NCBI GenBank assembly: GCA_965214625.1
Contig: OZ243962.1
Coordinates: 2,790,001-2,854,000, forward strand
Reading direction: 5' to 3'
DNA length: 64,000 nucleotides
From: G965214625 sp965214625
GTDB lineage: Bacteria > Pseudomonadota > Gammaproteobacteria > Arenicellales > Poriferihabitantaceae
Part shown: positions 25,575-34,530 of the stretch, in pieces
How the letters are laid out: every line of letters begins with the position of its first letter
Numbering within the stretch: position 1 is the first letter of the stretch
Notes under the pieces: model-generated
What the model saw: only the letters and a program-made list of their open reading frames with translations
The model's database searches: none
Told to the model about the DNA's origin: nothing
Made by a program: the position numbers and the translations under genes

Positions 25575-26101
25575 CCTGTTCATCGACTGCAAAAGTATGC
25601 GTGGTTTGTCCGATTATCCGGACCACCGGACAACTCCGTTGTATTGACAGGGCCATTGCCTGGGTCAACGTACGGCTTTTGAATGACTTGACCTATTATA
25701 GTTTGTAGAATGTGTGTACGATGCACTGGCCGGCAGCTGATCCATCATGGTCAGAAAAATCCATTTTTAATCAACTCTGGAGGACAGGGGTCTCTTTCGG
25801 GATCTGTTTCCGTTGCCCTTTGTCTCACATTGATCAGTGCAAATCCCCGAAGCCTGAAGAAAGGGCCAGTATCCGTGTGGGTTTGGCTGCATTCCCATTG
25901 GGAGGATATCCCCCAACAGTTTTCTTGTTTTTCTCAAAGCCGGTATAATGTGTTTCATTACTACCTGCAATCGGGAACCAAAGCAGCAGGCCATTCTTTT
26001 TTGGGTCGCCGTGATTTCGCGCGATCCGGATTGACAGTGGTCACAGACACAAGGCGTATCCTTGTTCGAAAACCTTAAAAACCTTATTGGATCAATTAAT
26101 C
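25575..26101. other. Intergenic region between mtkB and the methyltransferase gene
   Basis: No gene is recognised. TTGACAGG (25644-25651) pairs with CCTG and TCAA (to 25668) around a 2-base bulge, and a TTTT run comes 9 bases later; it may end the mtk transcript. A TATAAT box lies at 25944. Confidence 0.4.
25944..25949 (+). promoter_or_regulatory. TATAAT -10 box upstream of the methyltransferase gene
   Basis: Consensus TATAAT preceded by a T-rich stretch but no recognisable -35 hexamer. Transcription from here would give a leader of about 145 bases. Confidence 0.4.
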
Positions 26102-26941
26102 ATGTCTGACAATCAGTCTCGTCATAATTCTGAGCAGAGTTATACCATGGGTTATAGCGATGAGTTTCAAAAAATGCTGCATCGTCGAAATGCTGTGACC
26201 AATGCCGCTTATCTGCTTCCATCCCTCAAAGCGGGTCTCCGTGTTCTCGATTTCGGCTGTGGTCCCGGAACCATTTCCATGGGGCTTGCCAAGGCAGTCG
26301 AACCGGGTGAATTGCATGGTATTGATATCGAGGAATCCCAGATTCAAATGGCTCAGGCTGCGGCGAAAGCAGGCGGCCATGACAATACTGTCTTTCAGAC
26401 AGCTGATGTGACCGCTCTTCCCTATGAAGATGAAACCTTCGATGTGGCCCATTGTCATGCGGTGCTGACGCATGTTCCTGATACCCGTGCGGTGCTCAGG
26501 GAAATCTATCGTGTGCTTAAGCCGGGCGGGCGGATTGCCAGTCGGGAGTTGATCGGTGCTTCCTCATTTTTTGAACCGGCTATTGACGATTTCGCCAAGA
26601 TGTGGGAGGCATTTACCACCTTGATCGAAACAAACCAGGGGCACCCTGATATGGGAAAGGAACTCAAGGGCATATTGATTGAAGTCGGGTTTGCGGATGT
26701 TCAGGCCAGCGCCTCATTTGAATCCTACTCTGCCGCTGAAGATGTCGATTTCATGCATGCGTTGACCATTGGCTGGTTTTTTGCCGACAAGACGGTCGAT
26801 GCCTTGATCAAATCGGGCATTGCCAGCCAGACGCAACTGGACCGTTGGCGCCGGTTGCTTGACCAATGGAAAGACAGTCCGGGTGTCTTCGCTGCATTGG
26901 CCTGGGGAGAGACGATCGGCACGAAACCATTGCCGGGCTGA
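26102..26941 (+). CDS. Class I SAM-dependent methyltransferase, UbiE-like
   Basis: A 279-residue protein with the Rossmann SAM-binding signature LDFGCGPGT at residues 49-57, the acidic motif HGIDIEE at the end of strand 2, and the post-III HVPDTRAVLREIYRVLKPGG block usual in methyltransferase 11 domains. The C-terminal 100 residues are helical and probably define the substrate. Substrate is unknown. The next genes are an OYE flavoenzyme (opposite strand) and a DMSP lyase-like cupin, but nothing in the sequence ties it to sulfur metabolism. The ATG at MSDNQS is preferred to a TTG five codons earlier. Confidence 0.8.
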   Translation: MSDNQSRHNSEQSYTMGYSDEFQKMLHRRNAVTNAAYLLPSLKAGLRVLDFGCGPGTISMGLAKAVEPGELHGIDIEESQIQMAQAAAKAGGHDNTVFQTADVTALPYEDETFDVAHCHAVLTHVPDTRAVLREIYRVLKPGGRIASRELIGASSFFEPAIDDFAKMWEAFTTLIETNQGHPDMGKELKGILIEVGFADVQASASFESYSAAEDVDFMHALTIGWFFADKTVDALIKSGIASQTQLDRWRRLLDQWKDSPGVFAALAWGETIGTKPLPG

Positions 26942-27094
26942 CCGTGCATGCATGTGACTAAGCCCGGTCAATTGATAAAAAACGGGTTATGATTTCAAGC
27001 AAAGACGGATTGGTTTTTCCCGTGTTTGCCCGAGAACGGAGGATTAGGCCAGGCGTGCCGTCTGTTCTTGCCATCACGGCCGGATCCCGGCAAG

Positions 27095-28276
27095 TTATTC
27101 CGGGGCATTGAGTCTCGTGATCTGTGAGCGTCTGTCGACGGCCCAAGCGTATTGTTCGGGCCACATCCTGAAATCAGAATCCACGCCCAACTGCGCCGCC
27201 GCATGGAGTGGCCAGAACGGGTTGTGCATCAATTCTCTTCCAAGGGCGATCAGGTCGGCTCCGCCTGTCTGGAGTATCTCTTCGGCCTGATACGGGTCGA
27301 CGATGACACCGACCGCCATCGATTTCAGGTTCGTTTCAGTCCGTGCCCGCCGAGCATAGGGCACTTGAAATCCAGGGGCTCTGGCCGACTTTTTCGTCAA
27401 CGGGCGACCCTGATCGTCGCTGCGAAACCGAGGGGCTCCGGCAATCCCGCCTGATGAGCAGTCAACCACATCGACGCCACGGCGCGACAAAGCCTGACAA
27501 AACACGATGGACTCATCCATTGTCCATCCATCTGCCATGCCATCGATAGCAGAAATTCGCACAAACAAGGGACAGTCATGAGGAATCACGCTGCGGACCA
27601 CCTCGACGATTTCCAGCGGGAATCGCATTCGCTCGCCGATATGGCCCCCGTAGCAATCGGTTCGTTGATTGCTGAGTGGTGAGAGGAAACTGTGCAAGAG
27701 ATAACCGTGCGCCATATGCAGTTCGATGACACGGAATCCAATCTCGACCGCTCTTTTTGCGGCCGAGGCGAAGGCTACTTTGACTGAATCGAATTCATCA
27801 GCAGACATTGCCCGTGGGCAGGGCCAGTGCGCAGCGACCGGAATGGGAGAGGGCGCGATCGTCGTCCAAGGCATCTCTTCCCCCTCTGTCTTGGTCGGAT
27901 CCAGAGGTTGTCCACCGTTGACGGAAAAGGGGGGATATGTTGATCCCTTGCGTCCAGAATGGGCAAGCTGAATTCCCGGAACAGACCCCATTGATGTAAT
28001 GAAGTCGACAATCGGCCGCAGTGCTTCCGCCTGCTCATCCGTCCAGATGCCAAGACACCTGGGCGTGATTCTGCCCCGGGCTTCAACAGCGGTTGCTTCG
28101 GTAAAAACCAATCCGGCCCGGCCCCTTGCAAACGTGCTGAGATGGGCAAAATGCCAGGGCTGCGCAACTCCGTCAATGGCTGAGTACATGCAAAGTGGGG
28201 AGACGGCAATCCGATTGGGCAGGGTGATGTTGCGCAGCGTGATCGGCAAAAAAAGTTTGATTGCGGTGGATGACAT
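27095..28276 (-). CDS. Old Yellow Enzyme family NADH:flavin oxidoreductase (YqjM-like)
   Basis: A 393-residue FMN TIM-barrel enzyme. PLCMYSA near the N-terminus with its Cys is the thermophilic/YqjM-class FMN redox-tuning segment. The active-site pair is ELHMAHGYLLHSFLSP with the usual H-x-A-H residues for substrate anion binding, followed by NQRTDCYGG. LIALGRELMHNPFWP closes the FMN phosphate site. Members reduce activated C=C bonds with NAD(P)H. It is divergent from the DddL-like gene by 145 bp. A role with acrylate-type products is tempting, but OYEs are not the described acryloyl-CoA reductases (those are MDR-family AcuI), so this is not claimed. Confidence 0.88.
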   Translation of the reverse strand: MSSTAIKLFLPITLRNITLPNRIAVSPLCMYSAIDGVAQPWHFAHLSTFARGRAGLVFTEATAVEARGRITPRCLGIWTDEQAEALRPIVDFITSMGSVPGIQLAHSGRKGSTYPPFSVNGGQPLDPTKTEGEEMPWTTIAPSPIPVAAHWPCPRAMSADEFDSVKVAFASAAKRAVEIGFRVIELHMAHGYLLHSFLSPLSNQRTDCYGGHIGERMRFPLEIVEVVRSVIPHDCPLFVRISAIDGMADGWTMDESIVFCQALSRRGVDVVDCSSGGIAGAPRFRSDDQGRPLTKKSARAPGFQVPYARRARTETNLKSMAVGVIVDPYQAEEILQTGGADLIALGRELMHNPFWPLHAAAQLGVDSDFRMWPEQYAWAVDRRSQITRLNAPE

Positions 28277-28421
28277 GACACAAATTTACTATATTCTTGA
28301 CTGAGGCAGGCGCAAAGTGGGCCAGCTTGAATTTCAAAAAGGCCGAGTATACGGGCTGTTTTGATAAGGCTTCAATCGAACCTTGTATTTTGTGTCATGA
28401 TGAGTCGGATGGAGGTACTCA

Positions 28422-29039
28422 ATGGTAATGTCAAACACGGCCAAAACGCGTGATCTTGAACTGTTGGATGCAGTGGTCCATTTCGTGTTGTCCTGTCCGG
28501 ATGCCTCCATGGCGTTGTTCCATGAAGGGATCAGACAGTGGGGCAGTGAATGGCGTGAAGTGCGTACGGCCTCGCTCCCGGCAGCGCAGTGGATGACCGG
28601 CGATTTGTCATCCCCCCACCCTGAGATCAACGCATTGCTCGGACTGTTTCAACGGCAGGCCCCCCGACTGCGTTGGGAGCAGAGTTACCGGAAAGGAGAC
28701 CACATGGTGAGTGATGAACTGCTGGCGGGATACGGGTTTGCCGAAGTGATTGGCAGTCAGGGTCCTTTTGTCAGTGAACGGGTCCGATGCGGAGTAGGGG
28801 TGTGGGGACCCTCCATTCATTATCCGGCGCATTATCATCAGGCCGAGGAGGTTTATCTGGTCATGGCGGGCTCAGTGTATTTCAAGTTGAATGGTCAAGC
28901 CGAAATGAAAAAGGAGTCGGGAGATGTTGTCCATGTCCGGTCCTTGTTACCGCATGGCTTTCGGACGACCGGGGAATGCGTGGTCATGCTGTATCTTTGG
29001 CAGGACGGTGATTTGAGAGAGAAATCGACCTTTGTGTGA
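28422..29039 (+). CDS. dddL: DMSP lyase-like cupin (DddL family)
   Basis: A 205-residue protein whose C-terminal half is a cupin with a metal site as in DddL/DddQ DMSP lyases: His137, His139, Glu143 and Tyr145 in HYHQAEEVY, and His178 in LLPHGF. The preceding GFAEVIGSQGPFVSERVRCG segment and the final LYLWQDGDL also look like DddL. The enzyme would split dimethylsulfoniopropionate to dimethyl sulfide and acrylate. GGAGG six bases before the ATG supports the start. No DMSP transporter (BCCT) or acrylate genes (acuI, acuK, prpE) adjoin, so activity is inferred from motifs only; a cupin acting on another substrate is possible. Confidence 0.75.
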   Translation: MVMSNTAKTRDLELLDAVVHFVLSCPDASMALFHEGIRQWGSEWREVRTASLPAAQWMTGDLSSPHPEINALLGLFQRQAPRLRWEQSYRKGDHMVSDELLAGYGFAEVIGSQGPFVSERVRCGVGVWGPSIHYPAHYHQAEEVYLVMAGSVYFKLNGQAEMKKESGDVVHVRSLLPHGFRTTGECVVMLYLWQDGDLREKSTFV

Positions 29040-29242
29040 TGCCATCATCGTTGGTACCGACTGTGCCGAGAGTAATCGGCAGTAGCCGGTTCGGGTTTAT
29101 GGAATAAATATGATGTATTTCAATTATTTAAAGTTGTTTTATTATCTAAAATAGTAAATGGAAGATGCTGGCTGTGTTCAAGGTGACTGGGCCAGGTCTT
29201 GTTGACGGCGTCGGTGATACGATCCTGCGATCGTCGCCGCTG

Positions 29243-29584
29243 TCAGCTTCCCCGGTAGGTGGAATAGCCGAATGGATTGAGGAGCAACGGGACATGGTAG
29301 TGTTGCTGGTCGTTGTCGACCTGGAAGTTGATCTCAACATAGGGATAGAAGCTGTCCGTCTGTTTCTGCTGAAAATACGCCTCGACCATAAAGACAAGCT
29401 TGTAAACGCCTAACGACAGTCTGTGATTGTCCGGCAACAATTGACTGACACGTCCATCCGAATTGGTTCTGCCGGCTCCGACTTCCTGCCAGTCGTTGTC
29501 GACATACTGATAGAGGGTCACGTCGACGGCTTCGGCGGGATGACCGCAGGCCGTATCCAATATGTGGGTTGTAATTTGACTCAT
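29243..29584 (-). CDS. uraH: 5-hydroxyisourate hydrolase (transthyretin-related)
   Basis: Hydrolyses 5-hydroxyisourate to OHCU after urate oxidation. It has 113 residues, the family size. ITTHILDTACGHPA near the N-terminus supplies the first catalytic His, and the C-terminal YRGS tetrapeptide is the diagnostic end that separates these enzymes from animal transthyretin. It lies 2 bp downstream of the OHCU decarboxylase gene on the same strand, so both consecutive steps to S-allantoin are made from one transcript. Urate oxidase is not in the window. Confidence 0.93.
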   Translation of the reverse strand: MSQITTHILDTACGHPAEAVDVTLYQYVDNDWQEVGAGRTNSDGRVSQLLPDNHRLSLGVYKLVFMVEAYFQQKQTDSFYPYVEINFQVDNDQQHYHVPLLLNPFGYSTYRGS

Positions 29585-29586
29585 GG

Positions 29587-30105
29587 TCAGGTTCCCGGGT
29601 TGTGCCGCAGCAGGCGATCAATTCTCAGCTGCATTATCTTTCGCTGTTCTTCTGCGGCCAGCACGATTTCATCCTCCGGTGGGTGGTCTATTCTTTGTTT
29701 GATCAGACGTAACATTTCTGCCGCGGATTTGCCGGTCGCACAGACGATGAATATGTAGCCAAACCGCTCCTCGTACCGGCGATTGAAGTACACCAGTTCT
29801 GCGAGTGTCTTGTCGCAGGCCAATGCGACGGAAGCCTGTTCGTGGGCCGCCAGGTCATGGGTTGCGGCATATTTCTTTTTCAGGGAGGCCGGATCGCCGA
29901 TTTTAGGATGGCCGTCGAATGCCTCTTGGTAATCGGCTGTTTCCATGGATGACCAGAGCCGGTCGGCAGTTGTCTTTACCCTGTCAAGGGAGGCATAGGG
30001 TGTCGCCTCGACCATGCCTTGAATCCACCGTGTTGCGGTACAACACTGACTGAACAGATCATAGATGACTGTCTTGTCAGATTGATTCAATTCGTTAAGA
30101 GTCAT
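29587..30105 (-). CDS. uraD: OHCU decarboxylase
   Basis: Decarboxylates 2-oxo-4-hydroxy-4-carboxy-5-ureidoimidazoline to S-allantoin, the last step of ureide formation from urate. It has 172 residues, all helical. The signature HPKIGD begins at His66, the catalytic base region, and the segment NRRYEERFGYIFIVCATGKS is the conserved substrate-contacting block. It is the first gene of a two-gene unit with uraH and diverges from the guanine deaminase gene, so the purine genes share one regulatory region. Confidence 0.93.
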   Translation of the reverse strand: MTLNELNQSDKTVIYDLFSQCCTATRWIQGMVEATPYASLDRVKTTADRLWSSMETADYQEAFDGHPKIGDPASLKKKYAATHDLAAHEQASVALACDKTLAELVYFNRRYEERFGYIFIVCATGKSAAEMLRLIKQRIDHPPEDEIVLAAEEQRKIMQLRIDRLLRHNPGT

Positions 30106-30155
30106 CTATGCTTGTCTGGGTGTTGTTTCAGCGATGCAGTCATTTTGACTTTATC

Positions 30156-30169
30156 TGACCAAATGGTCA
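30156..30169. promoter_or_regulatory. Operator-like inverted repeat between uraD and guaD
   Basis: TGACCA-AA-TGGTCA is a perfect 6-bp inverted repeat in the divergent intergenic region. A TATACT box at 30200-30205 probably serves guaD; the repeat lies just upstream of where its -35 would be. The form is like GntR-family operators. The regulator is not encoded next to it. Confidence 0.45.
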
Positions 30170-30235
30170 AGTTTTCTTTTTTTCATCCGTCACATTCAGT
30201 ATACTCATTACCTGCTACCCATTTGCCCGTGCGAC

Positions 30236-31558
30236 ATGTCCTTAACGGCCCATCGAGGCGAAATACTGCATTTTACCAACGACCCTCTGGTCGATGAAGT
30301 GCAATCCTGGCAGTACTGGGAGGATGGCTTGCTGGTCATTGAGGACGGTCATGTTGTAGCGGTAGGGAGTTGGCAGGACTGTGTTGAATGGTGGTCCCGC
30401 GTCGAGAGGATCAACGAACACAAAAATGCGCTTATCATCCCCGGCTTGGTGGATACACATGTTCACTATCCCCAGTGTGAAATCATTGCCGCTTACGGTA
30501 CACAACTGCTGGATTGGCTTGAGAGGTACACTTTCCCGGCCGAACAGCGGTTTCATGACCCTGATCATGGCGCATGGGTCGCTGAATTTTTCCTGAACCA
30601 GTTATTGAGTAACGGAACCACCACCGCGCTGGTTTTTGGGACCGTTCATCCTGAATCGGTGGAGGCTTTTTTTGCCGCAGCATTACAACGCAACCTGAGA
30701 ATGATTTGTGGCAAGGTGATGATGGACCGCCATGCTCCTCCTGCTCTGTGTGATACACCTGAGCGCAGTTATCACGAGAGCCGAAAACTGATTCGGCAAT
30801 GGCACGGCAAAGGCCGATTGGGTTATGCCGTCACCCCCCGGTTTGCCCCCACTTCTTCATCGGCACAATTAACCAAGGCGGGTCAACTGGTGTCCGAGTT
30901 CGCTGGTGTGCATCTGCATACCCACCTGGCTGAAAACCAACAGGAATGTGAGTGGGTCAGAACATTGTTTCCAGAGTGTAACGATTATCTGGATGTCTAT
31001 GATCAATTTGGTCTGCTTGGACGGCGTTCTGTCTTTGCCCATGGTATTCATCTTTCGGACAGCGAATGGACACGGTTGAAAACATCCCGTTCCAATCTCG
31101 CGTTTTGTCCGACTTCGAATCTGTTCATTGGCAGCGGTCTGTTTGATCTGTCAAAAGCGGACCAGTTTGAAGTCGGTGTCGGTCTTGGAACGGATATCGG
31201 CGGTGGAGACAGTTTTTCGATATTAAGAACGATCAATGAAGCCTATAAAGTCCAGCAACTCCAAGGCTATAACCTTTCACCGTTCCGCTCGTTGTATCTG
31301 GCTACGCTGGGTGGCGCGCGCGCACTGGATTTGCATCGACAGATCGGTAACTTTGAAAATGGGAAAGAGGCAGATTTTATTGTGCTGGATTATCACAGCT
31401 CACCCTTGATGCAGTTTCGGATCAACACCTGTCGCACGTTTGAGGAAAAGTTGTTTGTTTTGCAGATGCTGGGGGATGATCGAACGGTACGTGAAACATG
31501 GATCATGGGACAAAATCAGCAATACAACTGGCATCACAAAACTGAAATAACTACATGA
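30236..31558 (+). CDS. guaD: Guanine deaminase
   Basis: Converts guanine to xanthine and ammonia. A 440-residue amidohydrolase with the zinc ligands His75 and His77 in THVHYPQ, the HLHTHLAE motif (third His and catalytic Glu region), HGIHLSD, and the Asp ligand in GLGTDIGGGDS. The block CPTSNLFIGSG is specific to guanine deaminases within the ATZ/TRZ branch. It diverges from uraD-uraH, fitting a purine-salvage or nitrogen-scavenging function. No Shine-Dalgarno is visible before the ATG. Xanthine dehydrogenase is not in the window. Confidence 0.93.
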   Translation: MSLTAHRGEILHFTNDPLVDEVQSWQYWEDGLLVIEDGHVVAVGSWQDCVEWWSRVERINEHKNALIIPGLVDTHVHYPQCEIIAAYGTQLLDWLERYTFPAEQRFHDPDHGAWVAEFFLNQLLSNGTTTALVFGTVHPESVEAFFAAALQRNLRMICGKVMMDRHAPPALCDTPERSYHESRKLIRQWHGKGRLGYAVTPRFAPTSSSAQLTKAGQLVSEFAGVHLHTHLAENQQECEWVRTLFPECNDYLDVYDQFGLLGRRSVFAHGIHLSDSEWTRLKTSRSNLAFCPTSNLFIGSGLFDLSKADQFEVGVGLGTDIGGGDSFSILRTINEAYKVQQLQGYNLSPFRSLYLATLGGARALDLHRQIGNFENGKEADFIVLDYHSSPLMQFRINTCRTFEEKLFVLQMLGDDRTVRETWIMGQNQQYNWHHKTEITT

Positions 31559-32020
31559 TATCGGAAAGAAAGCCTTGTGTTGTGAACACCATACAGTGCT
31601 TTCGACTGAAACAAATATCGAAACATCGAGCATGTCAGGGAACCGAAGATGCTCCAGGAAAACAGCCATTCATGGACTGCTTCTTTCAGTATCTTTTCAT
31701 TGAGAAATAAACCCAATGGTTACTTCCGCCAACGGGGTCGTCCATGCCATTGTTTCCCATTGGGATAATTCTGGGTGAGTGAAAGTGCGTATATTGGGCC
31801 AGTTGATTATAATATGTGTGAGTTATCCCCGGAATGTCGGTGTGTGACAGAAAATGAGGTTCTGGGTGTTCGTGTCCGGTATGACACACCGGTGTTGTGC
31901 CATGCCTGAAATATTCATGGGTACCGGGTAGAGCAGGGTGATTCTCTCAGCACGATGACAGATGATTGCCCCAAATAGCAAGATAGACAAGGCTTCTTGT
32001 ATAAATTGAGAAATAGACCA
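31559..32020. other. Intergenic region between guaD and a crotonase gene
   Basis: No gene is recognised in 462 bp. A TATAAT box on the plus strand at 31808-31813 has no good -35 partner; it could drive the crotonase with a leader of about 200 bases. A hairpin CCGGT/ACCGG lies near 31880 without a T-run. Confidence 0.4.
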
Positions 32021-32812
32021 ATGGACAACCCGACATGTCAGTCATCAATCCTGTTGAGAGAAGATCAGGGAGGGATTGCAACGCTTGTTCTGAATCGACC
32101 CCGGAAATTCAATGCGTTGTCAGAACAGTTGCTTGGCCGACTGGAAAGAACGCTCGATGAGATCAAAAACGACCCGACGGTACGGGTGGTGGTCATCGCG
32201 GCGAACGGGCGGGCATTTTGCGCTGGGCATGATCTCGGTCAAATGCGAGACAATGCCGACAGGACCTATATCCGGTCCCTGTTTTCCCGCTGTAGCGGTG
32301 TCATGAAAAGAATTGGTGCTTTGCCACAGCCGGTGATTGCGTCGGTGCAGGGAATGGCCACGGCGGCCGGATGTCAATTGGCAGCTACCTGTGATCTGGC
32401 GGTGGCAGGCGAATCGGCACAGTTTGCCGTGTCGGGGATCAATATCGGTTTGTTCTGTTCGACACCTGCCGTGGCATTGAGTCGCAATATCACCCGAAAA
32501 CGCGCAATGGAAATGCTGTTGACCGGTGACTTCATTGATGCCCCAACTGCGCTGGAGTACGGACTGGTCAACCAGGTGGTTCCGGACGACGAACTGGATT
32601 CGGCTGTCATGACACTGGCGGAAAAGATTGCGCGCAAGCTGCCTTCGGCAGTGCGCCTGGGCAAGTCGCTGTTCTACCAGCAGTTGAATCTATCGCTTGA
32701 TGGGGCGTACGAGGTGGCCAGCGAGGCTATCACCGGCAACTTTCTGGATAAGGACACACTGGAGGGAATTGATGCTTTTTTGGAAAAACGCAAGCCCAGC
32801 TGGGCGGATTGA
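32021..32812 (+). CDS. Enoyl-CoA hydratase/isomerase family protein, catalytic residues non-standard
   Basis: A 263-residue crotonase fold protein. FCAGHDLGQM supplies the first oxyanion-hole NH and the MATAAGCQLAATCDLAVA helix the second. At the place where hydratases carry PE-x-x-x-G-x-x-P-G-x-G, this protein reads GINIGLFCSTP, so neither of the usual catalytic Glu residues is evident. It resembles the ECHDC3-like branch, whose activity is not well defined. The protein is taken from the ATG reading MDNPTC. It converges on the DUF2889 gene at the end of the liu-side operon. Confidence 0.82.
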   Translation: MDNPTCQSSILLREDQGGIATLVLNRPRKFNALSEQLLGRLERTLDEIKNDPTVRVVVIAANGRAFCAGHDLGQMRDNADRTYIRSLFSRCSGVMKRIGALPQPVIASVQGMATAAGCQLAATCDLAVAGESAQFAVSGINIGLFCSTPAVALSRNITRKRAMEMLLTGDFIDAPTALEYGLVNQVVPDDELDSAVMTLAEKIARKLPSAVRLGKSLFYQQLNLSLDGAYEVASEAITGNFLDKDTLEGIDAFLEKRKPSWAD

Positions 32813-32844
32813 TCTGACCGAATCCGTCTGAGGCGGGACAGCAG

Positions 32845-33393
32845 CTATTCTCCGGTATAAAACTCGGGCCACATCACCTTGACGACCGCACTGTTGCTTG
32901 CCAGCGAATGACATTGATTCAAGATCGGTGGCGTGGCGCGTTTTTGTTGCTTGGCCGCCCGGTTTTCCATGGCAAAATGCATTGTTTGATACGCGGTGGT
33001 TGAAACCGGACCCAGTAATTCGATCAGGTGGGTACAACTGTCGGTATTGGGTATGCGTTTACGAATTTCCCGTCGCCAGCCGGATGCGATTTTCAAACCA
33101 ACCAGTTTTTGCATGTTGATACCGGCGTAGGGGCAGATACGAAAGGGGGTATAAGGCAAATCGACATCGACCTGATGGATCGTCATATCCAGGTCCAGGG
33201 TGAGTCGTATCTGCATCTCGTGGACCGGTTCGCCCGCCTCAATGATGCCCCGATCATGGTTGGAGTAGGAATAGGTTTTGGTATCCACCAGCGTCGCTTC
33301 AATATCCCACAGCCCATCTTCGCGTTGAAATCCCTCGCAGTGGATATGACGGGTGTGGAGCTTGTTTCGGGGGACGGGCGATGACAGTGACAT
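32845..33393 (-). CDS. DUF2889 domain-containing protein
   Basis: A 182-residue protein of the DUF2889 family, recognised by RHIHCEGFQREDGLWDIEA near the N-terminus, DRGIIEAGEPVHEM, and the CTHLIELL block. No biochemical function is established for the family; members often lie near acyl-CoA or aromatic degradation genes, as here. It follows the hotdog thioesterase gene by 12 bp and is the last gene of a run that includes the HAD gene. Confidence 0.85.
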   Translation of the reverse strand: MSLSSPVPRNKLHTRHIHCEGFQREDGLWDIEATLVDTKTYSYSNHDRGIIEAGEPVHEMQIRLTLDLDMTIHQVDVDLPYTPFRICPYAGINMQKLVGLKIASGWRREIRKRIPNTDSCTHLIELLGPVSTTAYQTMHFAMENRAAKQQKRATPPILNQCHSLASNSAVVKVMWPEFYTGE

Positions 33394-33405
33394 GGGTACT
33401 GGGTT

Positions 33406-33825
33406 TCAATCGGATTTGGGATACAGAATCAGTTGGGTACACCTGAATTCGGCGATGGTCTTGCCATTGGTTGAATCAACCACGCGGGAATCCCATACCT
33501 GGGTGGTTTTTCCGTGATGAATACACTGCGCGGTACAGACGATGCGGCCTTCTCGGGCGGTCCCCATGAAATTGCACTTCAATTCAAGCGTGGTAAAACC
33601 GCTGGCCCCGGTCGGCAGATTGGCCATGCAGCCATAACCGGCTGTCGTATCCGCCAGAGTGACGACACTGCCAGCATGGAGGAAACCGTTAATCGCCAAC
33701 AGTTGCGGGGTGACCGTCAATTCAGCGCAGGATTTGAATGAGGATATTTGCGTTGAACGCAATCCAAGACGGCCAGGGAGTCCCTCCTTGTCCCGTTGAT
33801 TGAAAAATGCGGGGTTGTTCATCAT
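33406..33825 (-). CDS. PaaI-family hotdog thioesterase
   Basis: A 139-residue single hotdog domain. LHAGSVVTLADTTAGYG is the central helix block with the HxGxxxxLAD(T/S) active-site pattern of PaaI-type acyl-CoA thioesterases. Acyl-CoA substrate is unknown. It is tightly spaced between the HAD and DUF2889 genes (12 bp on each side), so the three are co-transcribed. It may recover CoA from stalled intermediates of the neighbouring catabolic operon (inference). Confidence 0.83.
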   Translation of the reverse strand: MMNNPAFFNQRDKEGLPGRLGLRSTQISSFKSCAELTVTPQLLAINGFLHAGSVVTLADTTAGYGCMANLPTGASGFTTLELKCNFMGTAREGRIVCTAQCIHHGKTTQVWDSRVVDSTNGKTIAEFRCTQLILYPKSD

Positions 33826-33837
33826 GCGATCATGATA

Positions 33838-34530
33838 TCAGGCGGCATTTGAAATGGCCTCACCGAGGTTGGCGAGACTCGAACCGATCAGGGTGGGTTG
33901 TATTTCCCAGGGATCGAGCACCGCAGCCGAAGTACGCTGGATCCACATGGCCTTCATCCCCGTCGAGACAGCGCCAATGACATCGAACCCATTACTTGAA
34001 ATGAGCCAGGCCCGTTCTTTGGCTGTTCCAGTTTTCGAGAGGAAGTGTTGATAAACGGCTGGATTCGGTTTGAACGTCTGAATGTCGTCGACACTCACGG
34101 TGCTTTGGAAATAATGGTTGATGTTCGCATTTGACAGCACGGTTTCGACCATGTTTGCCTGTCCATTGGAAAAGGCATGGAGTTGAAATCCCATCGCGGT
34201 AACCTGTTCCAGCCCCGCCAATACGTCCGGGAAGGCGGGTAATGATGCATAGCATTGCATGAGTGTCGACTTCTGCTCCCCGGTCAGTGCACATTGCCAT
34301 TCCCGGTTGGTATATTCCAATGCCTGTTCGGTACAGACTCCAAAAGGCTGATATTGCTGCATCAATCCTCTTCGAAAGGTGTATTCAAGCTGTTTTTCCC
34401 GCCACCGGCGGGAAAAGGCGGTGGCCTGATCACCGATGATTTTTTCCAGTTCCACCGTCACGCCATGGGTATCGATCAGCGTGCCATAGACATCAAATCC
34501 CAGTGTCAGTGCCATGCGTTTTCGCGCCAT
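33838..34530 (-). CDS. Haloacid dehalogenase type II family hydrolase
   Basis: About 230 residues of a HAD superfamily enzyme of the haloacid dehalogenase type II subfamily. The nucleophile Asp is in LGFDVYGTLID, where type II dehalogenases have D-x-Y-GT rather than D-x-D. Motif II is AFSNG, the Lys motif lies in FKPNPAVYQHF, and the end motif ISSNGFDVIGA. It could dehalogenate 2-haloacids or act on another small acid. Three candidate starts exist; the ATG reading MARKRM is used, while an ATG five codons later and a TTG six codons earlier are alternatives. It begins a three-gene unit with the thioesterase and DUF2889 genes, 200 bp after mvaB. Confidence 0.85.
   Translation of the reverse strand: MARKRMALTLGFDVYGTLIDTHGVTVELEKIIGDQATAFSRRWREKQLEYTFRRGLMQQYQPFGVCTEQALEYTNREWQCALTGEQKSTLMQCYASLPAFPDVLAGLEQVTAMGFQLHAFSNGQANMVETVLSNANINHYFQSTVSVDDIQTFKPNPAVYQHFLSKTGTAKERAWLISSNGFDVIGAVSTGMKAMWIQRTSAAVLDPWEIQPTLIGSSLANLGEAISNAA

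Noticed and set aside
24264..25592. A 442-codon minus-strand frame covering mtkA/mtkB
   Set aside because: Long, but antisense to two conserved, coupled genes; composition looks like a mirrored frame.
32120..32377. Antisense frame in the crotonase gene
   Set aside because: Shadow of a conserved gene.
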